Shown here: piece after piece, positions 7,409 to 15,028 of the stretch
Layout: each line of letters starts with the position of its first letter
Position numbering within the stretch: the first letter of the stretch is position 1
Source: an uncultured Sphingomonadales bacterium
Lineage (GTDB): Bacteria > Pseudomonadota > Alphaproteobacteria > Sphingomonadales > Rhodothalassiaceae
Length of the DNA: 64,000 nt
Reading direction: 5' to 3'
Assembly: GCA_947499155.1 (NCBI GenBank)
Contig: CANMND010000001.1
Span: forward strand, 496,001 to 560,000
Position numbers and translations under genes: made by a program
Notes under the pieces: generated by a model
Database searches by the model: none
What the model was told of the DNA's origin: nothing
The model's input: only the letters and a program-made list of their open reading frames with translations

Positions 7409-8219
7409 CGGACTGTGACCCCTCCTCTAAAGCCGCGTGGACCGCGCGGCCCGCCATGACTGAGACCAGATGTGCGCGATATGCAGCGCTTGCATGAATA
7501 TCCGTGTTGAGATCCTGTTCATCCACACCGATGCCTTCAAGGGCTTCAGGGCTGAAATTGCGTGCAAGAGCACTTTCCATGGCCGGTACACGAAAGACGG
7601 TGGGTGCAGCACCTGTCACAGCAACTCTCACGCCATCGCCAAGTTCGGCAACAAAGACGCCGGCAATGGCGTAACGCGAGGCAGGATTAGGGAATTTTGC
7701 GTAAGCGCCCTTGATTGGCTTTGCAAACCGCACAGCAGTGATCAACTCACCTTCATCCAGAGCGGTTTCAAACATGCCAGTAAAAAAATCATCGCCGGCA
7801 ATCTCCCGCCTGTCCGTCACAATGGTAGCTGACAGGGCCAGTACCGCTCCGGGATAATCGGCTGCCGGATCGTTATTGGCAATTGATCCACCCAAGGTCC
7901 CCCGATACCGTACAGCCCTGTCACCGATTGTGCCTGCAAGTCCTGCCAGTCCAGGCGCGAACTTTTGCACAATTGATGAGGTCGCAACCTGATGATGGGT
8001 GGTCATGGCGCCAATTGTCAGAATGTCGCCATCCACCGTCACCCCACGCATCGAGGCAATGGCATTCAGGTCCACAAGGTCGGACGGCATGGCGAGGCGT
8101 TGTTTCATGGTCGGGACAAGCGTCATGCCGCCCGCCAGAAAGGCCGCATCATCTGCATCGGCAAAAGCCTTGCGCGCATCCTCAACGCTGGTCGCCTTGT
8201 GATAAACAAATGGATACAT
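7401..8219 (-). CDS. Xanthine dehydrogenase/CO dehydrogenase family FAD-binding subunit
   Basis: 272 residues, matching the medium (CoxM/CutM-like) FAD subunit. The N-terminal YHKATSVEDARKAF and FLAGGMTLVPTMKQR segments form the first FAD loop, and TIGDRAVRYRGTLGGSIANN (about residues 97-116) is the second FAD-binding signature. It passes electrons from a molybdenum subunit through the FeS subunit. The 2Fe-2S subunit gene is 27 bases upstream. The molybdopterin-binding large subunit is not present anywhere in the window, so the actual substrate is unknown. Confidence 0.9.
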   Translation of the reverse strand: MYPFVYHKATSVEDARKAFADADDAAFLAGGMTLVPTMKQRLAMPSDLVDLNAIASMRGVTVDGDILTIGAMTTHHQVATSSIVQKFAPGLAGLAGTIGDRAVRYRGTLGGSIANNDPAADYPGAVLALSATIVTDRREIAGDDFFTGMFETALDEGELITAVRFAKPIKGAYAKFPNPASRYAIAGVFVAELGDGVRVAVTGAAPTVFRVPAMESALARNFSPEALEGIGVDEQDLNTDIHASAAYRAHLVSVMAGRAVHAALEEGSQSGV

Positions 8220-8246
8220 GGCCTTGTGCCCCGCTGGCTTGTGCTG

Positions 8247-8720
8247 CTAGTCTTTACTCATGGCGCGCGCGCCGGCGCTGACCGCTTTCACAATATTCTG
8301 ATAACCGGTGCAACGACACAGATTGCCCTCAAGTTCGCGACGGATCGTTGCATCATCCGGCGCTCCATGCGTACGGGCAATATCAATGGCTGTCAGGACC
8401 ATACCAGGCGTACAAAACCCGCATTGCAGTCCATGATGGGCCTGGAAGGCTTTCTGCATTGGGTGGAGCTCATCATCTTGGGCAAGCCCTTCAATCGTCA
8501 CGATGCTTGCACCATCTGCCTGCGCTGCAAAAAGCGTACAGGCCTTAATCGCCTGGTCATCAAAAAGAACAGTGCATGCACCGCACTGACTGGTATCGCA
8601 TCCCACATGCGTCCCGGTCAGTTGACAGTTTTCCCGCAGGAAATCCACCAAAAGCAGGGCCGGATCGACCGTGTGCTTGATGTGTCTGCCATTGATTGTC
8701 AGAGAGATCGTAATCGTCAT
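8247..8720 (-). CDS. Xanthine dehydrogenase/CO dehydrogenase family 2Fe-2S subunit
   Basis: About 157 residues from the ATG at 8720; a longer form starts at 8756 but adds 12 unlikely residues. Two cluster sites are visible. The plant-ferredoxin-type site is GCDTSQCGAC followed by a fourth Cys in KACTLF. The second, all-helical site is QCGFCTPGM plus CRCTG. This is the small (CoxS/CutS-like) electron-transfer subunit of molybdenum hydroxylases, acting between the molybdopterin and FAD subunits in the cytoplasm. The order here is FeS subunit, FAD subunit, thioesterase; a large subunit is missing. Confidence 0.92.
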   Translation of the reverse strand: MTITISLTINGRHIKHTVDPALLLVDFLRENCQLTGTHVGCDTSQCGACTVLFDDQAIKACTLFAAQADGASIVTIEGLAQDDELHPMQKAFQAHHGLQCGFCTPGMVLTAIDIARTHGAPDDATIRRELEGNLCRCTGYQNIVKAVSAGARAMSKD

Positions 8721-8859
8721 CCACGCGCCCCTTGATGGCTGCAAGGCGGAGATCATGGCGCGTTAAAGGCGATCGGGCAAGGAGGCTCGCAAAAAAAATC
8801 ATGCTGGGCGTTTCCCTACATAAAACCCCCAAATGAGGCATTCGGCACAGGTCCGTCTG

Positions 8860-9507
8860 TCAGACCCCCATTTCACTAAGGAGGGAAAGAGTTAGCATGA
8901 TGGCAATTGTCCACATGACAGTGCCGATAATGGCATCAAGAATACGCCATGCGCGCTGACTTTCGAAAATTGGTGCAAGACGCCCTGCACCATAACCAAG
9001 CGTCAAAAACCACACGGCTGACCCCGCAACTGCACCAATAGCAAACGACAGGCGATCAGGATCAGAGTCATACTGTGATGAAATACCACCAATCAAAACC
9101 AGCGTATCAACATAAGTGTGTGGATTGAGCCAGGTAAAGGCGAGCACTGTCAGCATGGCCGCCTTCGCGCTTTGCCCCGACCCTTTTGGCGCACCTGACG
9201 CCTCAGGATCAAGGGCAGTCGGCCTAAAAGCCGCCCGAAAAGCAAGACCGCCATATATTGTAATAAACGTAATCCCCACGCCGGTCATGGCAAACTTCAG
9301 ATAGGGATTAAGCGCAAACAGCGCCCCCATTCCGGCTACGCCCATGCTTATCAAAAAGGCATCGGACAAAAAGCAGGCACTGACCACGGTGAAGACGTGC
9401 TGTCGTCTAATGCCTTGCCTCAGAACAAAAGCATTCTGTGGGCCAATAGCCATGATCAAGCCGATTGATATGACCATGCCCTGAATCAGTATGGCAAAGT
9501 CGATCAT
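8860..9507 (-). CDS. LysE/ArgO-family amino acid exporter
   Basis: 215 residues, almost all hydrophobic, with about six membrane helices. The N-terminal block GLIMAIGPQNAFVLRQGI is the LysE-family signature, and TWLNPHTYVDTLVLIGG (about residue 130) is typical of the lysine/arginine exporters LysE and ArgO. It exports basic amino acids or related compounds across the inner membrane. Its ATG overlaps the stop of the upstream alpha/beta-hydrolase gene (ATGA), so the two are translated together. No LysG/ArgP-type regulator gene is nearby. Confidence 0.9.
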   Translation of the reverse strand: MIDFAILIQGMVISIGLIMAIGPQNAFVLRQGIRRQHVFTVVSACFLSDAFLISMGVAGMGALFALNPYLKFAMTGVGITFITIYGGLAFRAAFRPTALDPEASGAPKGSGQSAKAAMLTVLAFTWLNPHTYVDTLVLIGGISSQYDSDPDRLSFAIGAVAGSAVWFLTLGYGAGRLAPIFESQRAWRILDAIIGTVMWTIAIMLTLSLLSEMGV

Positions 9508-10523
9508 GGACGGTCCGGGTTTCTGGGTACCTTGCGGCTCAGCCAGTCAATCAGGGCACTGTTCACTTCATTAGGCTTTTCCTGCTGTGTCCAATGTCCT
9601 GCACCCATGATATCCACGCGCTCATAATCGGTGAAACAGCCCTCCATGCCGTCAGCCAGTTCTGGCGTGCAAACTCCATCCAGTTCTGCAGTAATCATCA
9701 AGGCGGGCATGGACAAGGCGGGACGCGTCAGGCCAATTGTCTCTCCCGGAGGCTGGAACCGAACCATATCACGCCAGTTATCATCCAGATTGCGGTAGTA
9801 GTGCAGCGGAGCGGTCATGCCGTTTTTCCTGAAGGCGTCGGTATACTGGCGGAGCAACGGGGCAGGCAAAAACGGCCGACCAGGCCAGTCAGCTTCCAGT
9901 CCCTGGAACCACCCCACAAGATCAAGACCTGCAAAGTCGAAGACCGCGCCATTGGATTCTTGTGCCGGAACAGGGCTGCGCATGAAAAAGCGCATGGTCC
10001 GCGCCATATCTTCTTCAAATATCGCCTCGCAGACACCCTTATCCTGAAAACGCAAGGCGTACATCGACTTGCCGTATATTTTTTCAAATAAAGCCGTCGG
10101 AGCAAGAGCGCTGCGCGGCATAAAGGGCACATTAAGGCCCGCAACTGCCACAATCCTCTCTGGGCAGTAAAAGGGTAAACTCCAGCCGATCATGGCGCCC
10201 CAGTCGTGCCCGATCACCGTCGCCTTTTCGACTTCGTAATGATCAAGCAGTCCGGTGACGTCATTGACCAGATTCTGAATTTTATATGCATCCTGACCAC
10301 AAGGCCTGTCCGACCGGCCATAACCGCGCAAGTCTGGGGCTATGACCATATAGCCCGCCCGCGCAAGTGCAGGGATCTGGTATCGCCAGGTCAGGGCGAG
10401 ATCTGGGAAACCATGCAACAGGACAACAACGCCTCTGGACAGGGCCGCTTTCGGTCCGGCTCGATGAACCGACAGATGAATCTCATTGACCTGGACCTTT
10501 TCAGGAACGGGAAATGCCAGCAT
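9504..10523 (-). CDS. Alpha/beta hydrolase, epoxide-hydrolase-like
   Basis: 339 residues. The oxyanion-hole motif LLHGFPDLALTWRYQ (about residues 35-49), the PDLRGYGRSDRP segment, and the nucleophile elbow IGHDWGAMIGW with an Asp nucleophile (about 117) fit epoxide hydrolases or haloalkane dehalogenases more than Ser esterases. GHWTQQEKPNEVN near the C-terminus carries the catalytic His. The cap region has Tyr residues, as in epoxide hydrolases. The exact substrate is not readable. It is co-translated with the LysE-family exporter. Confidence 0.87.
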   Translation of the reverse strand: MLAFPVPEKVQVNEIHLSVHRAGPKAALSRGVVVLLHGFPDLALTWRYQIPALARAGYMVIAPDLRGYGRSDRPCGQDAYKIQNLVNDVTGLLDHYEVEKATVIGHDWGAMIGWSLPFYCPERIVAVAGLNVPFMPRSALAPTALFEKIYGKSMYALRFQDKGVCEAIFEEDMARTMRFFMRSPVPAQESNGAVFDFAGLDLVGWFQGLEADWPGRPFLPAPLLRQYTDAFRKNGMTAPLHYYRNLDDNWRDMVRFQPPGETIGLTRPALSMPALMITAELDGVCTPELADGMEGCFTDYERVDIMGAGHWTQQEKPNEVNSALIDWLSRKVPRNPDRP

Positions 10524-10611
10524 AAAACAAATGTGCCTTCATCAAAAACTTTGGAAGTCGAGGCAGATTAGCGACCTGTCACAAAGTGGCAAGCAATTCG
10601 AGCTTTTTTCG

Positions 10612-12327
10612 TTATATTCCATTCATGTCGGATTTTCGGATGCCTGCATAATCGTCGGCGCGAAGGTTATTGACCACTTCATCCGCCGTTGCAGGTGGAA
10701 GGCCCAGGGTTCTTAAAACCTGTCCGCCCAGTTGCAGGCTGGATTCAAGGGTTTCTGGAACAGAAGCTGTCGCTCCAAGGGCCTCAAGATCATCACTGTG
10801 AACATGATCGCGCGCCCTCACAATTATTGGTATTCCGGGATTGAGCCGCCTTGCCATCTGCACCGCACGACCAGCCGCCAAGGCGCTGTCAAGCGTGACG
10901 ACCACTGCCGACGCTCGGCCAAGGCCTGCTGCACGCATGATATCTGCATTTGCCGCATTGCCGTAAAATACCGGCAAGCCCCGCCTTGTCGCCTTTGCAA
11001 TGTTTCTGGCATTAAGATCAAGCGCCACATATGAAATATTCTGTCCCGACAGGACTGTGGCCAAAATTCGCCCCACTCGCCCAAAACCGGCAATAATCAC
11101 ATGGCCTTCCAGTTCACTGGCCGTATCAGGCAGGTCCGCTTTTCCAGGAACCCCGGCGACCATTAAATGACGTTCAATCAAACCACCCAGAGCATCAAGT
11201 GCCGGGGTGACAGCCACTGATACACCGACAACAACAATTAGTATCTGCGCCGTGCCCATGTCCAGCAAACCGCCTGTCATGGCTGCAGCAAACACAACAA
11301 ACGCGAATTCTCCTCCCTGGGCCAAAAGCAGTGCAAAACGCCAGCTTTCACCCGCTGCCAGACCGAAGAATCGTGCCAGAATTACCGCAAACGCTGTTTT
11401 GGTTATCAAAAGTGCTGCCAGAACAAGAAGGATCCAGTGCGCTTTTGCCAGCAAAAGCTGTGGGTCGATCGCCATGCCAATGGTGATAAAAAACAAGCCC
11501 AGAAGCAGGCCGCGATAAGGCGCGATATCCAACTGCACCTGAGTGTGATATTCAGTCTCCGCCAGCATCATCCCGGCCAGAAACGCCCCCAGTTCCATGG
11601 ACAGGCCTGCCGACTCCAACAGCCATGCTGCAACGAGCACCACAAGCAAGGTGGTCGCCGCAAAAAGCTCAGCACTTTGAACGCCTGCTACCATGCGAAA
11701 CAGTGGCCGCGCAGCAAATCGCCCCAGCAAAATAACAAGGCCTACCGCCAGCACGGCCTGCACAATAGCGATCAGGGCCGCCATCGACATACGCGGCCCC
11801 CCGCCATCAATCAGAAGGCCAACCAGCAGCAGGATAGGAACAACGGCAATATCCTGAAACAGCAAGACACCAAAGGCCCGGCGCCCGATACGGGTCGCAA
11901 TCATCTCCTGGTCCATCAGCAAACGCATGACCACAGCGGTAGATGAAAGGGAAAGAGCCATTCCAAGAACTGCGGCTGTTGCCATGTCCACACCAAAGGC
12001 AATAGCGAGGAGAGCGATAGCCACAGAGGTCAGTGACACCTGAAGACCGCCAAGGCCAAACACTATTTTCCGCATGGCCTTCAGTCGGGAAAATGACAGG
12101 TCCAGACCGATGGTAAACATCAGGAAGACGATGCCAAACTCGGCCAGGTGACGGATTTGGGCACTGTAATCAACCAGGCCAAGGCCATATGGTCCTATGA
12201 TGATACCGGCTATCAGATAGCCAACGACCGGACTCCATTTAAGCCGCTGGACGCCAATCGCTGCAAGCACCGCCGACAACAAAAACCAGATGACATCGAC
12301 CACCATGCTGTCATGTGCTTCTGGCAT
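10612..12327 (-). CDS. CPA2-family cation:proton antiporter with TrkA-N domain (KefB/C-like)
   Basis: 571 residues. Residues 1-385 form about 12 membrane helices, with GYLIAGIIIGPYGLG near the start and LFFITIGMAID in the middle, both typical of CPA2 exchangers. Residues about 405-520 are a cytoplasmic nucleotide-binding TrkA-N/RCK domain with GHVIIAGFGRVGR. It is likely a K+ efflux system with proton exchange, related to KefB, KefC and YbaL. The characteristic glutathione-sensing details cannot be checked here. Divergent from the calcium/sodium antiporter gene across 145 bases. Confidence 0.9.
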   Translation of the reverse strand: MPEAHDSMVVDVIWFLLSAVLAAIGVQRLKWSPVVGYLIAGIIIGPYGLGLVDYSAQIRHLAEFGIVFLMFTIGLDLSFSRLKAMRKIVFGLGGLQVSLTSVAIALLAIAFGVDMATAAVLGMALSLSSTAVVMRLLMDQEMIATRIGRRAFGVLLFQDIAVVPILLLVGLLIDGGGPRMSMAALIAIVQAVLAVGLVILLGRFAARPLFRMVAGVQSAELFAATTLLVVLVAAWLLESAGLSMELGAFLAGMMLAETEYHTQVQLDIAPYRGLLLGLFFITIGMAIDPQLLLAKAHWILLVLAALLITKTAFAVILARFFGLAAGESWRFALLLAQGGEFAFVVFAAAMTGGLLDMGTAQILIVVVGVSVAVTPALDALGGLIERHLMVAGVPGKADLPDTASELEGHVIIAGFGRVGRILATVLSGQNISYVALDLNARNIAKATRRGLPVFYGNAANADIMRAAGLGRASAVVVTLDSALAAGRAVQMARRLNPGIPIIVRARDHVHSDDLEALGATASVPETLESSLQLGGQVLRTLGLPPATADEVVNNLRADDYAGIRKSDMNGI

Positions 12328-12472
12328 TATGCACTACGTCCTATTCATCAATCATGAGCATGGGTTCTTTTATTCCCTAAAGGAACCCCTTATATGAAAC
12401 AGATTCGCCAAGCGGACAGAGCGCTCCGTGCATTACATTCAAAGCTCCATATAAAAGGACGAACAGCACTTT

Positions 12473-13462
12473 ATGGTTTTTGCCACATTGCAAGTGATTG
12501 CGGGCCTCGTCCTGCTTATTGTCGCTGGAGACTTTCTGGTAAGAGGTGCGGTATCCCTTGCAAACACATTTGGTCTGTCGCCGCTCCTGATCGGACTCAC
12601 CATCGTTGCGTGCGGTACATCTGCCCCCGAATTATTCGTAGGCGTTGATGCGGTTCTGCGTGGCGTCCCCACTCTTGCGCTGGGCAATGTGGTCGGTAGC
12701 AATATCGCCAACGCCCTGCTTGTCGTCGGCCTTCCAGCCCTGATTGCGCCTCTGACCTGTTCCGCACCACGCCTTAACAATAATATGGCAGTGATGCTGG
12801 GCGCTACCGTTCTTTTTATAGCTTTGGCACTGGATGGCAGTTTTTCTTTCATTGATGGTGCGATTCTTTTGGCCGGGCTTGCCGCCTTTCTTGTTTATAC
12901 TGGTCGCCGCGCCCAGACGGACCCCAATGCCGCCGAAGGCATTCTGGATTTTGAGGAAGAGCTGAAATCAGCGCAGTACAGCCCCGTCATCGCAGGCATC
13001 ATTGTCATTGGCAGTTGTGGCGGCCTTGTTTTTGGCGCCGACATGCTGGTGGATGGGGCGGTGCAGATTGCGACGAAACTAGGGGTGTCAGAAGCAGTGA
13101 TCGGTCTTACCCTTGTTGCTCTGGGTACCTCCCTGCCTGAACTTGCCACCTCAATCGCGGCGGCTATGCGCGGCCATTGCGATGTGGCTCTGGGCAATGT
13201 GATCGGCAGTAATATCTTCAACTTGACCGGGATTATGGGCATTACCGCCATGGTCGGCGTCGTTCCTGTTCCCGACAGCTTCTTTCAGCTTGATCTATGG
13301 GTAATGCTGGCCGCTTCCCTGGCAATCCTGCCCTTCACCATGAGACGCAGTGCAGTCAGGCGCACCGGCGGCCTGCTCTTGCTTCTTGCCTATGCCGCCT
13401 ATATCGGCTGGCTGGCTTATGATGGAGCAGGCATGGCCACTCTTGCAGGGATTGCATCATGA
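12473..13462 (+). CDS. Calcium/sodium antiporter of the CaCA family (YrbG-like)
   Basis: 329 residues in two homologous halves of about five helices each. Each half holds an alpha-repeat with the signature acidic residue: GTSAPELFVGVDAV (about residue 48) in the first and LGTSLPELATSIAAA (about residue 218) in the second, each followed by LGNVVGSN or LGNVIGSN. It exchanges Ca2+ or other divalent ions for Na+ or H+ across the inner membrane. The stop overlaps the start of the next gene (ATGA). Confidence 0.92.
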   Translation: MVFATLQVIAGLVLLIVAGDFLVRGAVSLANTFGLSPLLIGLTIVACGTSAPELFVGVDAVLRGVPTLALGNVVGSNIANALLVVGLPALIAPLTCSAPRLNNNMAVMLGATVLFIALALDGSFSFIDGAILLAGLAAFLVYTGRRAQTDPNAAEGILDFEEELKSAQYSPVIAGIIVIGSCGGLVFGADMLVDGAVQIATKLGVSEAVIGLTLVALGTSLPELATSIAAAMRGHCDVALGNVIGSNIFNLTGIMGITAMVGVVPVPDSFFQLDLWVMLAASLAILPFTMRRSAVRRTGGLLLLLAYAAYIGWLAYDGAGMATLAGIAS

Positions 13463-14217
13463 CTTATCCTGTCCTTGTCACCGGTGCCGGAAAACGTATC
13501 GGTCGAGCACTCGCCTTAGGGCTTGCCGCAGAAGGTCACCCCATAGCCGTGCACCACAATCGCTCGGCTGATGCCGCGAATGAAGTGGTCGATATAATCC
13601 GCAATAACGGTGGAACCGCTGCGCCTTTTCATGCTGATCTCAGTGACGAGCAGGCGGTCGAAAGCCTGATCGGTGAGGTCAAAGACAAGCTGGGAGAGCC
13701 GGGTGCACTCATCAACAATGCGTCTGCCTTTGAAAAAGATGACCTGCTAACAGCGACTCGGCAAAATTGGGACCTGCATTTCAACGTAAATTTGCGGGCA
13801 CCTTTCCTGCTGACCCAGGCCTTTGCCCGCACTCTTTCCAGCAACAAAAAAGGGTCGATCATCAATATTATCGACCACAGAGTATGGAAGCTTAATCCAC
13901 TTTTCAGCACCTATACGCTCTCAAAAGCAGCCCTTTGGACACTGACACAGACCTCGGCGCAAGCGCTGGCACCCCGGATACGGGTCAATGCCATTGGACC
14001 CGGCCCGGTCTTGCCAAGCATCCATCAAGATGGTGACAGTTTTTCCGATGAAGCGTCATCCACATTGCTGGGTCATGGGCCAAGCCTTGAAGAGATTGTG
14101 GATACTGTGCGCTTTCTACTTGCAACGCCGTCCCTGACGGGCCAAATGATTGCGCTTGATGGCGGTCAGCATCTTGCGTGGCGTACGCCTGATGTTGATG
14201 CCAGCGGAGGACATTAA
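13459..14217 (+). CDS. Pteridine-reductase-like SDR (FolM/PTR1 type)
   Basis: 252 residues of the short-chain dehydrogenase family, with TGAGKRIGR (8-16) in place of the usual TGxxxGIG; the basic Lys-Arg suits NADPH. The SDR serine is absent. Instead IIDHR provides Asp 139, followed by Tyr 152 and Lys 156 in YTLSK. This Asp-Tyr-Lys spacing (13 and 4) is the same as in trypanosomatid pteridine reductase PTR1 and is found in bacterial FolM. It probably reduces dihydropterins or dihydrofolate. Two bases separate it from folB, which supports a pterin role. Confidence 0.8.
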   Translation: MTYPVLVTGAGKRIGRALALGLAAEGHPIAVHHNRSADAANEVVDIIRNNGGTAAPFHADLSDEQAVESLIGEVKDKLGEPGALINNASAFEKDDLLTATRQNWDLHFNVNLRAPFLLTQAFARTLSSNKKGSIINIIDHRVWKLNPLFSTYTLSKAALWTLTQTSAQALAPRIRVNAIGPGPVLPSIHQDGDSFSDEASSTLLGHGPSLEEIVDTVRFLLATPSLTGQMIALDGGQHLAWRTPDVDASGGH

Positions 14218-14218
14218 A

Positions 14219-14635
14219 ATGGATGGCAGCGAGCCACTCTCTTCCATAACATCTCTCAAACTTGCCAATGCCGAGAGGCGCATCCGTCATGTGTTCGTTC
14301 GCGACCTTGTCACGCAGGCACATATCGGCGTTTGGGACCACGAGAAAAATGGTGGACAAAGAGTCCGGATCAATGTGGATCTGGAAGTAGACGACAGCGC
14401 CGACCACGGTGACCAGATCGAAAATGTCGTCTGCTATAACCGGGTGATCGAAGGTATCCGCGCCATCCTGTCGGCAGGGCATATAAACCTTGCTGAAACG
14501 CTCGCTGAACGCATCGCCGACATCTCTCTTGACGATCGGCGCGTCCGTGCCGCGCGAGTGCGGGTGGAAAAGCTCGATGTTGTCGCCGAAGCTACAAGTG
14601 TTGGCATCGAAATAGAGCGTCGCAAGGCCTGCTGA
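14219..14635 (+). CDS. folB: Dihydroneopterin aldolase
   Basis: 138 residues from ATG 14219, with GCGGAGGA eight bases upstream; a longer frame begins at 14150 inside the previous gene and is less likely. The FolB fold is recognised by VFVRDLVTQAHIGVWDHEK near residue 30, with an Asp/Tyr-rich DQIENVVCYNRV substrate segment and LAETLAERIAD containing the conserved Glu. It cleaves dihydroneopterin to 6-hydroxymethyl-dihydropterin in folate synthesis. It is probably co-transcribed with the pteridine-reductase-like gene. Confidence 0.88.
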   Translation: MDGSEPLSSITSLKLANAERRIRHVFVRDLVTQAHIGVWDHEKNGGQRVRINVDLEVDDSADHGDQIENVVCYNRVIEGIRAILSAGHINLAETLAERIADISLDDRRVRAARVRVEKLDVVAEATSVGIEIERRKAC

Positions 14636-15028
14636 CAAGGTTTTCATCCAACCAATGCTGGCGAATCATTTGCGCCTTGTACACAGCACCACGACCCGTC
14701 AAGATCCAATTTGCAGAACAGTTGCCTCGTTCGACAATATTCCTTATCGGCACACTTGACTTCATAAATTACCTTTAAAATCAATGCATTAATATTTATG
14801 CCTAAAAACTGGGCAAAGTCCTTGCACACAAAGGTTACCGCCATGTTACGGATGCTGTCTCCACTTTCCCCACAAACTTATCCACAGGCTCCGTGGACAG
14901 TTTTTTTCACGACTCAGCTTGGGTTGAGACAGTCCCTTGAGGAATCAGGGCTTTTCACAAGAGACGACGACCTTTGACCCCTTCGTTACGCTTTTGAAGC
15001 AGTAACTCAGGCATGATACAGATAAGAA
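14636..15028. other. Intergenic region between folB and uvrC
   Basis: About 390 bases, AT-richer than the flanks. A perfect DnaA box, TTATCCACA, lies at 14878-14886. Just after it TCCAC and GTGGA can form a short hairpin followed by seven T (14881-14910), a possible weak terminator. A minus-strand frame of 66 codons (14644-14844) has a poorly placed ribosome site and no known motif, and I do not call it a gene. Confidence 0.5.

Noticed and set aside
14644..14844. Minus-strand frame of 66 codons with four Cys between folB and uvrC
   Set aside because: The nearest GGAG is about 15 bases from the ATG, composition is that of intergenic DNA, and no family is recognised. Could be revisited with ribosome profiling.
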